A stretch of DNA of 64,000 nt from Spirosoma agri. Lineage in GTDB: Bacteria; Bacteroidota; Bacteroidia; Cytophagales; Spirosomataceae. Every line of letters starts with the position of its first letter. The stretch's first letter is position 1. The translations under genes and the position numbers were made by a program. Where the stretch lies: the NCBI RefSeq assembly GCF_010747415.1, contig NZ_JAAGNZ010000003.1, positions 248,001 to 312,000 of the forward strand, read 5' to 3'. This document shows, one piece after another, positions 15,328-25,049 of this stretch. The notes under the pieces are model-generated. The model ran no database searches. It was not told where the DNA came from and worked only from the letters and a program-made list of their open reading frames with translations.

Positions 15328-17604
15328 TTATTGCGTTATGAGTCTGATCTGATTAAAGCGAGGGCTGTTCTTTCCATCCTGGGCTACGATTTTCAACGTT
15401 ATCACCTCGTTACCGTCCGCTTTCAACCGGAGTCTTTTTTCATCGGTAGAAAGAATCTCGGCCGGTTGATCGTTGATCAGGAAACGCACCTGGTCCGGCT
15501 TGATAGTATCTAAAGCGCGAACATCGATGTACTTACCCGTCCGGTTTTTGTTTTGTAACTGGTAAGTGATAAACGAGCGGGTACGTCGCCAGAATTGTTC
15601 ATCATCGTAGCCGGAATCGCTCTTTTCGCCTTTGTAATCGTGATCAACTTCGGGCTGCTGTTCACCACAATTCACCTTATCGACCGTGTTGGCGTCAAGG
15701 GCCACTGCTTCTGCTTCCTGCTGCTTCAACCGGGCTTTCTGCTCGTTGAAGGCTGCTTTGGAAAAAGTCTGGAAGTACATCTGATAGCGGGCGTCATGCA
15801 CTTCGTAGAACGGTTGCAGCGTCAGCGAGTCCAGGCTAAATCGCAGTTTATCAACTGGTTTAAGCCCACTCAGGTACGTTGCCGGGTCACCCACGAGTGC
15901 GTAGGCGTTCGTAATTGGGTACAGCTTGCCTTTTGTTTCGTGTCCCATCCGACTATCGTCGGCAAAAAGCCCAGCTATGTCTTCCGTCGAGGTCTTGGCC
16001 GCCAGCACGATGGGGCCGTTGACGAAGGCCGCCCAGTTCGAACCGTCGGGCAGATACTCCAGCTGCGTTGAGGTTTTAAAGCGAACGGTTATTTTATCAC
16101 CCCGTTTCCATGTGCGATGGATGGCTACATAGCTGGCTGGCTTCCCCGTGACAGATTGAGCCTTTCCGTTCACTAAAACGTCGAAGTTTTCAGCCCATTT
16201 CGGATAGCGGATCTGTACAGAAAAAGCCTGTGGTTTTGCTATCTCGACAACTAGTTCAGACTCATTTTGGTACGGGAATTCAGTGCGCTGAGTGAGCTTC
16301 ATCTGTTTAGCAGTCCAGTTGACCGTCGATGGGATGAACAGGTTGACGAACAGGTCGTTGTCCGAATGGCTGTAGATCAGTTCGCCGTATTTGGTGTGGT
16401 TTTCCAGGCCCGACCCCACGCAGCACCACATGCTGGTTTCCGGCTGTGAGTACACCCGGTAGTGGTTGGGTCGGATAGGGGTAAAATAGACAAATCCACC
16501 TTTTTCGGGATGCTGGCTCGACAGGATGTGGTTGTACAGTGACCGCTCGTAGAAATCCAGATAACTGACGTCGTTCTTATCCAGAAACAGGGCTTTGCTC
16601 AGGCGCAGCATGTTGAACGAATTACAGGTCTCCGGCCCCTGATTGGATTGGATTACCTGACTAAAATCAGTTGTCGGGTTGAAATGCTCGCGAACGCTGT
16701 TGCCGCCAAACGCGACACTGCGCGTCTGCGATACGTTTTGCCAGAAATACTGAGCGGCCTCCGACCAATCGGTTTTCCCCGTTAACGTAGCGATTTTCTC
16801 AAAACCAATCACTTTCGGAATCTGCGTGTTGGCATGTAATCCCGTCAGTTTATCCTGTTTGTCGATCAACGGATTCAGAATCGCCCAGTGCGAAATCCGC
16901 TGCGCCGTTTCGAGGTATTTTTTGTCTTTGGTCAGGATGTACAGATCGGCAAACGTCTCATTGATGCCGCCGTGCTCGGTGCGCAATACCTGCTGAATCT
17001 GTTCGTCAGACAGAGGTTTAATCAACTCAACAAACCAATCGCCTAAGCCAACCAGCACTTGTTTAGCCTGTTTGTTACCAGCATAGTCGTACGCATCGCG
17101 CAACCCGGCAAACAGTTTGTGAATGTTGTACAGCGGCACCCACGTATTGTTCAGCCCGAAACTGCTGCCATCGATATCGCCTTTATGAATACGGTCCCAG
17201 AACACCTTACCCTGCGGAATGCCGCCCACGTATCCATTGCCGTTTTTGGCCTGACAACGGGCCAGTTGATCGACCATGTAGTCGAGCCGTTTTTTCAGTT
17301 CGGCATTTCCGGTCGAGGCATACATCATGGCCAGCGCCGACAGGTAATGCCCGCCGATATGCCCGTCCAGACCCGAGCTTTCCCAGTTGCCGTAGCGGGG
17401 AGCCTTTAGGGGCAACCCGGCATCGATCAGGTACGGAGCCAGCAGTTTATCCGGATTCAGCGCCAGTATATACTTGAGGTCGACATCCTGCGCGTTCTTA
17501 AACGGCCCACCGGTCAGCTTCACCTCCTGCAAGGAAAACGGCTGCATTTGAGCCAACGCCGGGACGCTGAGCAAGAGTAGGGTTATGATACGGAGTGCGT
17601 TCAT
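15328..17604 (-). CDS. GH127 (DUF1680) beta-L-arabinofuranosidase-like
   Basis: A 758-residue secreted protein; a GTG two codons upstream (17610) is possible, but ATG at 17604 starts a clean signal peptide (MNALRIITLLLLSVPALAQ). The (alpha/alpha)6 barrel contains NWESSGLDGHIGGHYLSAL near the N-terminus, Glu-x-Cys in GPETCNSFNML near 325-335, and the Cys-Cys pair in MWCCVGSGLENH near 394-405. These four zinc-site residues match the layout of characterised GH127 enzymes. It would release beta-linked L-arabinofuranose or act on a related furanoside. It is flanked by a GH43 and the VOC protein. Confidence 0.88.
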   Translation of the reverse strand: MNALRIITLLLLSVPALAQMQPFSLQEVKLTGGPFKNAQDVDLKYILALNPDKLLAPYLIDAGLPLKAPRYGNWESSGLDGHIGGHYLSALAMMYASTGNAELKKRLDYMVDQLARCQAKNGNGYVGGIPQGKVFWDRIHKGDIDGSSFGLNNTWVPLYNIHKLFAGLRDAYDYAGNKQAKQVLVGLGDWFVELIKPLSDEQIQQVLRTEHGGINETFADLYILTKDKKYLETAQRISHWAILNPLIDKQDKLTGLHANTQIPKVIGFEKIATLTGKTDWSEAAQYFWQNVSQTRSVAFGGNSVREHFNPTTDFSQVIQSNQGPETCNSFNMLRLSKALFLDKNDVSYLDFYERSLYNHILSSQHPEKGGFVYFTPIRPNHYRVYSQPETSMWCCVGSGLENHTKYGELIYSHSDNDLFVNLFIPSTVNWTAKQMKLTQRTEFPYQNESELVVEIAKPQAFSVQIRYPKWAENFDVLVNGKAQSVTGKPASYVAIHRTWKRGDKITVRFKTSTQLEYLPDGSNWAAFVNGPIVLAAKTSTEDIAGLFADDSRMGHETKGKLYPITNAYALVGDPATYLSGLKPVDKLRFSLDSLTLQPFYEVHDARYQMYFQTFSKAAFNEQKARLKQQEAEAVALDANTVDKVNCGEQQPEVDHDYKGEKSDSGYDDEQFWRRTRSFITYQLQNKNRTGKYIDVRALDTIKPDQVRFLINDQPAEILSTDEKRLRLKADGNEVITLKIVAQDGKNSPRFNQIRLITQ

Positions 17605-17633
17605 TTTCACTGGAAAAGCTTAGTTTTCTCATC

Positions 17634-17695
17634 TTTTTGTCATCCCGAGGAACGACCAGTCCGCCGGTGCGGGTATTTTCGGAATGACAAAAAAA
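17634..17695. repeat. Decayed TGTCATCCCGA palindrome (one arm plus end)
   Basis: The left part matches the outer half of the 47-bp palindrome arm at 8959 (TTTTTGTCATCCCGAGG, then GAACGACC, CCGCCG, TGCGGG), but the right arm is reduced to about GGAATGACAAAAA. It lies directly after the stop of the GH43 gene at 17700. It looks like a deletion derivative of the same repeat. Confidence 0.7.
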
Positions 17696-17699
17696 CGTT

Positions 17700-19382
17700 C
17701 TATTTCTTCAACATCGGATCATCACCTGCGTATTTCAGGTACTGGAACGAAGCCGAATTCGTACTGGCTTCCCCTGACGACGTAGCATACAAGCCATACA
17801 CGCAGCCGATAAAGCCACCCGATACTTTAGTACTCAGGAATTTACCGTCCAGCTTGTCTTTCAGTAATGCCCAGTTTTTCGAATCGGTGGAATACTGAAA
17901 TCCGTAGCTATCTCCCTGCGATGTAATTCGCAAGCCAAGTTTGCCAGCGTTGGCTTCCAGCGGCACTTCGGTCAGCAATTCCATTGTTTTCTCTTTAGGA
18001 ACGCTTTTGTAAAGCTGCAGCACGTCTTTATCCTGCGCTTTCGATTTACACAGGAAATAGAAATGACCCTCGTCCTGTAAAATTACCAAACCGGCTTTTT
18101 CCTTGTCCGATTTTGGCGAAAACGTCAATTCTGTTTCAGCGGTGCTATTGAGGTGTTGCTGACGTTTGCCGACAAAGGCAGGATTACCCAGATCCATCAC
18201 CGTTTCGGGTTTGAGTTTCAGCGTAAGTCCCTCCTTCTTCGACAGCGAATACGAATTTTTATCGTGAGTACGCATGAACAGCAGTGCCGGGTCAAGGGCC
18301 TTGTCGAAGGTCAAGGTGTAGGCGAAATTACCTGATTGTGGTAACGCGCCTTTTTGCTTGACTTCCTTATAATCAACGGGATAGCTGAATGAAATAGCCT
18401 TTTCGCCATGTTCGATCATCGGCCAGTCGTTTGTCCACGTTAAGGGGGCAATAAAGGTTTCGCGGCCCGTGTTGTAGTAATCGCCTTCGTAAGGACGTAC
18501 CGCCAGAAAAATCGAATACCATTTTCCGTCCGGGCCTTCCACAAATTGCGCATGTCCCGCCGACGTAATAGCATTTTTGCGGTCGGCTGGCAGCTCGCGC
18601 TGCGTCAGAATCGGATTACCCTCAAACGGTACATACGGTCCCCAAACATCTTTACTACGTAGCACCACCTCGGAATGGTTGACCGACGTGCCACCCTCAG
18701 CCGCGTAGAGATAATACCAGCCGTTCCGTTTCAGAATATGCGGACCTTCAATCCAGACTGGTTTTTTAGACAGATCCACCCCCCCGTTGACCAGCTGTTT
18801 TTCTTCGCCGATCACGGTTAGTTTGATCGGGTCAAACTCGTACATCCGAATGGTTCGGTGGCCCGGATACAGGGGCTTCCGGTCGGGCGCGTCGCTGTTG
18901 TAAATAATGTAGGCTTTGTCGGTACTTTCATCAAAATAGATGGATGGGTCGATACCTTTCACCTGCGGAATCTTTACCGGATTGCTCCACGGCCCCGCCG
19001 GATTTTTGGCCGTTACGACGAAATTACCGTCATGGTCAATGTCGGTGCAGGTAACGTAGAATGTCCCCTTGTGATAACTGATGCCGGGAGCAAACAATCC
19101 TCGGGTCAACCGCTCGCCCATAAAATCCATTTGTTCGGGGCGATCAATCACATTACCGATCTGCTTCCAGTTTTTCAGATCTTTGCTATGCATGATCGGA
19201 AGACCGGGGAAGTACGAAAACGTGGAATTGACCAAGTAGTAATCCGTTCCAGCCTTCACGATGCTCGGATCGGGATAAAAGCCGGTCAGGATCGGGTTGA
19301 CCAGAGTGGTTTGCGCAGCGATTGGCTGGCTCACAACAAGACCGAGTGCTGCCCATAAAGCCCAGTAAAGGCGATTTTTCAT
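17700..19382 (-). CDS. GH43 beta-xylosidase with C-terminal beta-sandwich
   Basis: The ATG at 19382 begins a normal signal peptide (MKNRLYWALWAALGLV to about residue 24); an extension to 19448 would add 22 hydrophilic residues and is unlikely. The 560-residue product has Asp38 (GFYPDPSI), Asp145 (KGIDPSIYF) and Glu212 (WIEGPHIL) as the GH43 triad. A C-terminal lectin-like domain (about 350-555) carries the LVILQDEGHFYF region. This is the arrangement of GH43 subfamily 1-like xylosidases. It follows SusD directly, separated by two hairpins, and is the first enzyme of the operon. Confidence 0.9.
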   Translation of the reverse strand: MKNRLYWALWAALGLVVSQPIAAQTTLVNPILTGFYPDPSIVKAGTDYYLVNSTFSYFPGLPIMHSKDLKNWKQIGNVIDRPEQMDFMGERLTRGLFAPGISYHKGTFYVTCTDIDHDGNFVVTAKNPAGPWSNPVKIPQVKGIDPSIYFDESTDKAYIIYNSDAPDRKPLYPGHRTIRMYEFDPIKLTVIGEEKQLVNGGVDLSKKPVWIEGPHILKRNGWYYLYAAEGGTSVNHSEVVLRSKDVWGPYVPFEGNPILTQRELPADRKNAITSAGHAQFVEGPDGKWYSIFLAVRPYEGDYYNTGRETFIAPLTWTNDWPMIEHGEKAISFSYPVDYKEVKQKGALPQSGNFAYTLTFDKALDPALLFMRTHDKNSYSLSKKEGLTLKLKPETVMDLGNPAFVGKRQQHLNSTAETELTFSPKSDKEKAGLVILQDEGHFYFLCKSKAQDKDVLQLYKSVPKEKTMELLTEVPLEANAGKLGLRITSQGDSYGFQYSTDSKNWALLKDKLDGKFLSTKVSGGFIGCVYGLYATSSGEASTNSASFQYLKYAGDDPMLKK

Positions 19383-19442
19383 AGATATTTGTGCTAAATA
19401 CTTTTCCTTTTTTTCGTCTGTCTTTATCATCCATCCGTTTTC

Positions 19443-19480
19443 TGTCATCCCGACGGCCCAGTCTTACTGTTAGGATGACA
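19443..19480. repeat. Short TGTCATCC inverted repeat
   Basis: TGTCATCC at 19443-19450 pairs with GGATGACA at 19473-19480. The ends match the palindrome family seen at 6576, 8959 and 17634, with the interior mostly lost. It sits in the gap between SusD and the first GH43. Confidence 0.55.
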
Positions 19481-19493
19481 AGAAACGGAGTAG

Positions 19494-19565
19494 AACTGAT
19501 TCATACGCAGAAGCAGTAAGAGGAATAATTCTCATCCTCTTACTGCTTCTGTGTATGAATCAGTT
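19494..19565. repeat. 31-bp-stem hairpin after susD
   Basis: Arms 19494-19524 and 19535-19565 match at 30 of 31 positions with a 10-nt loop. It begins 6 bp past the SusD stop on the transcribed strand. No T tract follows. By analogy with other sus-type operons, a stable structure here could keep receptor mRNA abundant relative to the enzyme mRNA; that role is inferred. Confidence 0.8.
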
Positions 19566-19570
19566 GATTA

Positions 19571-21385
19571 TTAATAGCCTGGATTCTGCGGAAACTTAGG
19601 TCCGTCAACCACCCGGTCAATTTGTGATTGCGGAATAGGCCGTAGCATGTTGAAATCCTGAATATAGGGCGCAGCCTCCTGGTTCCAGGCTTTTACGCGT
19701 CGTACCAGTGAGCGGGTCCGTACCAGATCGTGCCAGCGCTGCCACTCACCGAAGAATTCCCGGCTGCGTTCATCCAGAATAAAGTCCAGCGTAACGTCCG
19801 ATGGCTGAATGGTGATGGCCGTCACCGCAGCCGCGTTCTGAGCCGCCGTGTTGGTTTTCCGGTAAGCCGCCCGTTGCCGGACAACGTTGAGCATCGCGGC
19901 TGCTTTCGTGGCATCGCCAGCCTTGAAGTTGGCTTCGGCGGCAGTCATATACACATCGGCAAAGCGGTACAAAACGCAGGGACGAGTCGAGGGGTCGTTG
20001 AAGTTGGCGCCCCGGCTGGGGTCCATGAATTTCTTCAGGGCTGGGAAAATACCGTTGTTCCACAGACTGGGCGGCACCACAATCCCTTTGAAGGGACGGG
20101 TACCAACGAACTGGGGCGCACCCGTTACTTCGTAATCCGGCAACCAAACGGCGGTATCGGCACCCACTACGGTTGTGTAACCAATGCCGCGCATGTTATT
20201 GGCCGCTGTGGCGGTGTTGGTCACCGACGTATTGGCGATATACACCGTGTAGAACGAATTCATGAACCGGGAGTCGACATCACGTTTGGTAAAGGCCTGA
20301 TCCAGAAAGTAATTTTTACCCGCGTTATCGCCACTTTTCAGTTTGTCGCTGTTGGGCCGCATTCGAACGTAAGGCCGTCCATATTGCGAGTCCCGAATCA
20401 TGCCCGATGTGCCATTGTTGACCAGTACGCCTGACGCGTTTTTGTACGAATTGATGCCGCTGGTATTGGGATAATTCCAGTTGGTAAACCAGGGACTCAG
20501 GTTCTGGGCAGCACCCCCACCGGCGGCCCCACCTACCGTATAGTAACCATACTTGGGATCAAGCACGTGATCGCTGACAAACATGGTTTCTTTGCCGTAG
20601 TCGTTAGCGGGCACAAAGGCATCGCCATAATCCTGCCATAGATCCAGGCCATAGGAGGACTTATTGGCAATAATGTCGGCACAGATGGAGGCTGCCTGCG
20701 TAAAATCAGCGGCCGTATTGTTCAGCCAGCCACGGGTCAGATACGCTTTTGCCAACAGCAGCTGAGCCACGGGTTTAGTAGCGGCTTTTCCCAGAAACGG
20801 TGCCGTTGGTGTGTTCGGCAGATCAGCAGCGGCTTCGGTCAGATCCTTGATAATCTGCTCATACACCTGCGCCACCGGCTGACGGGAAGCGGCCTGCGAG
20901 GGAACTGTAATAAAGGTTGTATTGAGCGGCACATCGCCCCAGGTCTGCACCAGATAGAAATACCAGAACCCCCGTAAAAACTTGGCCTGGGCCAGGTATT
21001 GTTTCCGGGTGGCATCGGGTAGATCGACCGTCTGGCCGTATTGCAGTACACCATTCAGGGTGTTGATATCCTGAAAAGCCGTTCCCCAGGCCGAGCCGAA
21101 GTTGCTCCCATTCAGGCCGTTGTAGTCATACGACGTCGAACTGCCGGCGCTGGCCCCCCGGAGAAACTCATCCGTACCGACCTGCATTTCAATAGTAAAC
21201 CCCTCCGTTCCCCATTGAGAGCGGATATCATTGTATACACCGGCGATGCCGCCCAACACCCCAGACGAGCTGTTGAAGTACGATGGCACAACCTGGGATT
21301 GCGGGTATTCGTCCAATATTTTTTCGCAGCCGGTATTAAAAAGAGCGAGACACGCGATAGCCAGCGATATAGTCAGTTTTTTCAT
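19571..21385 (-). CDS. SusD/RagB glycan-binding lipoprotein
   Basis: A 604-residue lipoprotein; lipobox LFNTGC places the modified Cys at residue 20. The N-terminal TPR-bearing half (KQYLAQAKFLRGFWYFYLVQTWGDVPL) and the C-terminal ending (ERSREFFGEWQRWHDLVRT, then RPIPQSQIDR) are standard SusD. It caps its SusC partner and presents xylan oligomers for import. It starts 12 bp after the SusC stop, so the two are one transcript. Confidence 0.95.
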   Translation of the reverse strand: MKKLTISLAIACLALFNTGCEKILDEYPQSQVVPSYFNSSSGVLGGIAGVYNDIRSQWGTEGFTIEMQVGTDEFLRGASAGSSTSYDYNGLNGSNFGSAWGTAFQDINTLNGVLQYGQTVDLPDATRKQYLAQAKFLRGFWYFYLVQTWGDVPLNTTFITVPSQAASRQPVAQVYEQIIKDLTEAAADLPNTPTAPFLGKAATKPVAQLLLAKAYLTRGWLNNTAADFTQAASICADIIANKSSYGLDLWQDYGDAFVPANDYGKETMFVSDHVLDPKYGYYTVGGAAGGGAAQNLSPWFTNWNYPNTSGINSYKNASGVLVNNGTSGMIRDSQYGRPYVRMRPNSDKLKSGDNAGKNYFLDQAFTKRDVDSRFMNSFYTVYIANTSVTNTATAANNMRGIGYTTVVGADTAVWLPDYEVTGAPQFVGTRPFKGIVVPPSLWNNGIFPALKKFMDPSRGANFNDPSTRPCVLYRFADVYMTAAEANFKAGDATKAAAMLNVVRQRAAYRKTNTAAQNAAAVTAITIQPSDVTLDFILDERSREFFGEWQRWHDLVRTRSLVRRVKAWNQEAAPYIQDFNMLRPIPQSQIDRVVDGPKFPQNPGY

Positions 21386-21397
21386 CTTCCCTACGAA

Positions 21398-24300
21398 TTA
21401 GAATTTAAGATTGACGCCGAACGTAAATTGCCGAACGGGCGGATTGTTGAGGTTTATGGCAATCTGACGCGTCGGTGTGGCCGTATCCGCTCCCTGAGCA
21501 CTTACGGTCGAACCTGCGTAGCCATTGCCTTCCGGATCAACCGCCAGTTTATCGCGCACCAGGGGCGAATACAGAATCAGCGGATTGGTGACGTTTAGGT
21601 ACAGCCGGGCCGAACTCATGCCCACCTTTTTGAGAAACTGGCCCGAAACCGTATACCCCAGATTGATGCTCCTGATTTTAACGAACGAGCCGTCGTAATA
21701 GCCTAGGGTCGAGGCATAATACTGGACCGCATTCCCCGCGTCGGGTGCCGGAAACGCATTGGTTGGGTTGGTTTCGGTCCAGTAATCAACTTTTACCTGA
21801 TTGGAGCGCGCCTGGTTGAAGAAGGCAAAGCCGCCACCGCCACCCGAATTACCGGTGAGGTACGGCACAACCACTTTCATGCCCATCCGGGCAAACGTAA
21901 CAATCGACAGATCGAAGTTTTTGAAGTTGAACCGGTTGGTCAGACCTGCTTCAAACTGGGGCTGAAAATTGCCCAGAATCTGCCGGTCAGACGGATCGAT
22001 CTTGCCATCGCCGTTGACATCCTCTACCCGGATTTGACCAGGCTGCTGAACCGGTGAGGTTTGTTTAGCCAGCGTACCATTTTCCTTGTCGGATGTTTGC
22101 CAGATACCAATCTTTTTGTAATCGTAGATAACCGAAAGGGGTTGCCCCACGAACCAGCCCGCGCCCACATTGGACAGTTCGGTGGGCGTCGTGAGCTGCG
22201 TAATTTTTTCGCGGTTGAAATAGTAAACGGCGTCCACACTCCAGTTGAATCCCTGCGGCTTTCTGAAGATGTCAACGGTCAGTGTGGTTTCCAACCCCTT
22301 GCCTTCGGTGGCTCCCAGGTTTTTCAGCGTCGAACCGGCCCCGTTACTGGCTGGCAGAGGAACCGACAACAGAATGTCCTTCGTTTTCTGGTGGTAGTAA
22401 TCCACCGAACCCGTAATGCGGTTATTCAGGAAACCAAAGTCAAGGCCAATATCCAGCTGTGCCGTCGACTGCCAGCCTAAATTGGTCGCCGGAAGGCTGG
22501 TGACAGTATAAGCCAGCTGTTGCCCGGCGGTACCGGTCCCGAAATTATAGTACCCCGCCGACAAGGCTCCGAGGGTAGAATACGCCCCGACGTTTCGGTT
22601 GCCCGACAAGCCCCAGCTACCCCGTAGTTTCAGATTCGAGATGGCCGGAACGCTTTTCATAAACGGTTCATCAATAATGTTCCAGCCCGTGCCAATGGCC
22701 GGGTAGTTAAAATACCGGTTTGCGGGTGAGAGCGTAGACGAACCATCCCGGCGCAGGGTTAAGGTCAGCAGGTAGCGGTCGTTATAGCTATAGTTGACCC
22801 GACCCATGTAGGAAAGCAGGCCGGTTTCCGAAAACGAGTTCCCGTAGTCGGAAGCGGCCACTGGCGTACCGGACGCCAGCGAGAAGTTCGACGTTTTGAT
22901 GTAATCGGCGGGAACCCCCGTTATCGTGAACCTGCTACCCAGCGAGTGGTTTTTGGTATATTCATACAGCGCGGTAGCCCCCAGCTTATGTTTGCCAAAC
23001 GTTTTGTCGTAATACAGTAAATGCTGGAGATTGACATCCCAATATTCCGTGTTGCTGATTTCGGCGTTGGATGACGACTGAACCGTAGCGCTGTTGAAAT
23101 AAGTCAATGGCCCGTTATAGCCATTAAAGTTCGATTGGCTGAAATTCAGACCGGCATTGAATCGGTAGCGCAAACCGGGCAGCAGGTTCACCTCTGCGTA
23201 CAAGCTATTGAACGTCCGCAACGAACGCGACCGATTGAAATACGAATCTTTTTTCGTGATAATCGTCAGCGGGCTGATCCGGGCGGCATCGATCGAACCA
23301 ACGGCCGGTAACAGGTTTACCGAGCCATCGTCATTGTAGGGCGATGCCAATGGCGTTAAACTGACCAGCCCACCCGGAATGCCGTCACCGCCGGGCGTAT
23401 TGGTGTAGGTTAACGTATTGAGCGTGTTGAGCCCAACCTTAATCCGTTTGCCAATGCGCTGATCGATGGTTGCCCGGATGTTCACCCGGGTAAAATTCTG
23501 GCCGGGAATGATACCCGTCTCATTGAAATAGCCCAGACCCAGCGAATACTGCGTATTTTCGACGCCCCCCGTCATTCCCAACTGGTGGTTGGTCATGAAA
23601 CCGGATTTGTAAATCAAATCCTGCCAGTCGGTCGAAACCCCAGCCGCGAGAGCAGCCTGTTCGGCCTGGGTGAGCGGATAGGCCGTTGTACCGGGGGACG
23701 CCCGGTTATATTTGGTAGCATCGGCTTTGAACTGAGCGTACTCCGGTCCGTTGAAGACGTTGTACTTACCCATAATGCTGGTTACGCCATGATAGCCGTC
23801 GTAACTGAATACCGGTTTGCCCACTTTCCCCCGTTTGGTGGTGACCAGAATAACACCACCCGAGCCCCGCGATCCATAGATGGCCGTTGCCGACGCATCT
23901 TTCAGGATTTCCAGGTTAACGATGTCGTCCGGATTGATGTCATTCAGCCCACCGTAAGGTATACCGTCCACAACGACCAGCGGACCGTCCAGACCATCAC
24001 TGCCTTGCTGGTTGGTGGTGAGGGTTCGGTTTCCCCGAATACGAATTTGCCCCTGTGAGCCCGGTGTCGAGCCGTTGCTGACAATGGAAACCCCGGCAGC
24101 CCGGCCTTTCAACTGGTTGACCAGGTTCGGGGCTGGCACTTCTTTCAACGCCGTTTCATTAACCGAAACCACAGAGCCGGTAATGTCGCGCTTACGCTGG
24201 GTGCCGTATCCCACAACCACTACCTCATTGAGCGTTTTGTCGTCCGTAGCCAGCGTAACATTAACGGTCGATTGTGAACCAACGGCGGCCTCCTGCGTCA

Positions 24301-24892
24301 CGTAACCAATGAACGAAAAAACCAATACGGCGTTTCGATCAGGCACGCTGATCCGGTAGGCCCCGTTGCCGTCTGTCGTTGTGCCGCGCTGGGTTGACTT
24401 AATCTGAATATTGACACCGGGCAATCCTTCGCCGTTTTCGCCCGTAACCCGACCGGCTACCTGAATTTCCTGCCCCTGCTCTACGTTGATCTCGCCGGAG
24501 GTCTTTTCCTGCGGAGTTGCAGCCGGAGCGTCTTCCCGTTTGATGACGATCTGCTGACCAACAACCTCATAACTCAGTTTGAGTGGCGTCAGAATTTGAT
24601 CCAGCACCTGCGAGAGTTGTTCGTTTTTGACCTGATAATTCACTTTTCGCTTCGAATGGATGATTTCCCGGCTGTACAGGAATTGAACATTCGTCTGTTT
24701 CTCGATTCGCTTTATCGTCACTTCCACCTCTTCATTTTGGGCGGAAATGCTGACACGGCGACTCAACAGTTCCTGGGCGTGACCATCCAGGGCTAAGCTT
24801 ACGTTGACCAGGGCGAACGCAAGCAGGAGTTGCAGGCTTGAAATCTTCATGATCCTGATCCAAACGTTGCGGTTTGTTAAACAGTGTTGCAT
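21398..24892 (-). CDS. SusC-like TonB-dependent receptor with STN signalling domain
   Basis: A 1164-residue outer-membrane transporter. The ATG at 24850 (MKISSLQLLLAFALVN) is an alternative start that gives the shorter signal peptide. After it come an STN domain (about 45-120, RRVSISAQNEEVEVTI... and LSYEVVGQQIVIKRED), a carboxypeptidase-like Ig domain (VTGENGEGLPGVNI), a TonB box region (VVVGYGTQRKRDI), the plug (LKDASATAIYGSRGSGGVILVTTKRG) and the barrel ending VRQFTFGVNLKF. The STN domain is the part that contacts FecR, and the FecR and sigma genes are next door, so substrate binding here probably switches the operon on. Confidence 0.95.
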   Translation of the reverse strand: MQHCLTNRNVWIRIMKISSLQLLLAFALVNVSLALDGHAQELLSRRVSISAQNEEVEVTIKRIEKQTNVQFLYSREIIHSKRKVNYQVKNEQLSQVLDQILTPLKLSYEVVGQQIVIKREDAPAATPQEKTSGEINVEQGQEIQVAGRVTGENGEGLPGVNIQIKSTQRGTTTDGNGAYRISVPDRNAVLVFSFIGYVTQEAAVGSQSTVNVTLATDDKTLNEVVVVGYGTQRKRDITGSVVSVNETALKEVPAPNLVNQLKGRAAGVSIVSNGSTPGSQGQIRIRGNRTLTTNQQGSDGLDGPLVVVDGIPYGGLNDINPDDIVNLEILKDASATAIYGSRGSGGVILVTTKRGKVGKPVFSYDGYHGVTSIMGKYNVFNGPEYAQFKADATKYNRASPGTTAYPLTQAEQAALAAGVSTDWQDLIYKSGFMTNHQLGMTGGVENTQYSLGLGYFNETGIIPGQNFTRVNIRATIDQRIGKRIKVGLNTLNTLTYTNTPGGDGIPGGLVSLTPLASPYNDDGSVNLLPAVGSIDAARISPLTIITKKDSYFNRSRSLRTFNSLYAEVNLLPGLRYRFNAGLNFSQSNFNGYNGPLTYFNSATVQSSSNAEISNTEYWDVNLQHLLYYDKTFGKHKLGATALYEYTKNHSLGSRFTITGVPADYIKTSNFSLASGTPVAASDYGNSFSETGLLSYMGRVNYSYNDRYLLTLTLRRDGSSTLSPANRYFNYPAIGTGWNIIDEPFMKSVPAISNLKLRGSWGLSGNRNVGAYSTLGALSAGYYNFGTGTAGQQLAYTVTSLPATNLGWQSTAQLDIGLDFGFLNNRITGSVDYYHQKTKDILLSVPLPASNGAGSTLKNLGATEGKGLETTLTVDIFRKPQGFNWSVDAVYYFNREKITQLTTPTELSNVGAGWFVGQPLSVIYDYKKIGIWQTSDKENGTLAKQTSPVQQPGQIRVEDVNGDGKIDPSDRQILGNFQPQFEAGLTNRFNFKNFDLSIVTFARMGMKVVVPYLTGNSGGGGGFAFFNQARSNQVKVDYWTETNPTNAFPAPDAGNAVQYYASTLGYYDGSFVKIRSINLGYTVSGQFLKKVGMSSARLYLNVTNPLILYSPLVRDKLAVDPEGNGYAGSTVSAQGADTATPTRQIAINLNNPPVRQFTFGVNLKF

Positions 24893-24957
24893 AGGGTTAG
24901 TAGGTTGTTAGTTTTTGGGAGAAAAGATAGTAGTGACCCGCCCCTGTTAATGAGGAG

Positions 24958-24978
24958 AATGTGTATTTTCGACACATT
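24958..24978. promoter_or_regulatory. Inverted repeat upstream of the xylan susC
   Basis: AATGTGT (24958-24964) and ACACATT (24972-24978) form a perfect 7-bp dyad with a 7-nt spacer, about 65 bp upstream of the longer SusC start. On the transcribed strand a TATCTTTT resembles but does not match the TAnnTTTG -7 box, as might be expected if the neighbouring ECF sigma drives this promoter. Function is inferred. Confidence 0.3.
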
Positions 24979-25049
24979 TCGGGACGTTTAAAAGGATAAG
25001 GCTACGTTTTCAGCATAGGGTGCGGGTTTGTTTTAAATTGACGGAATAA

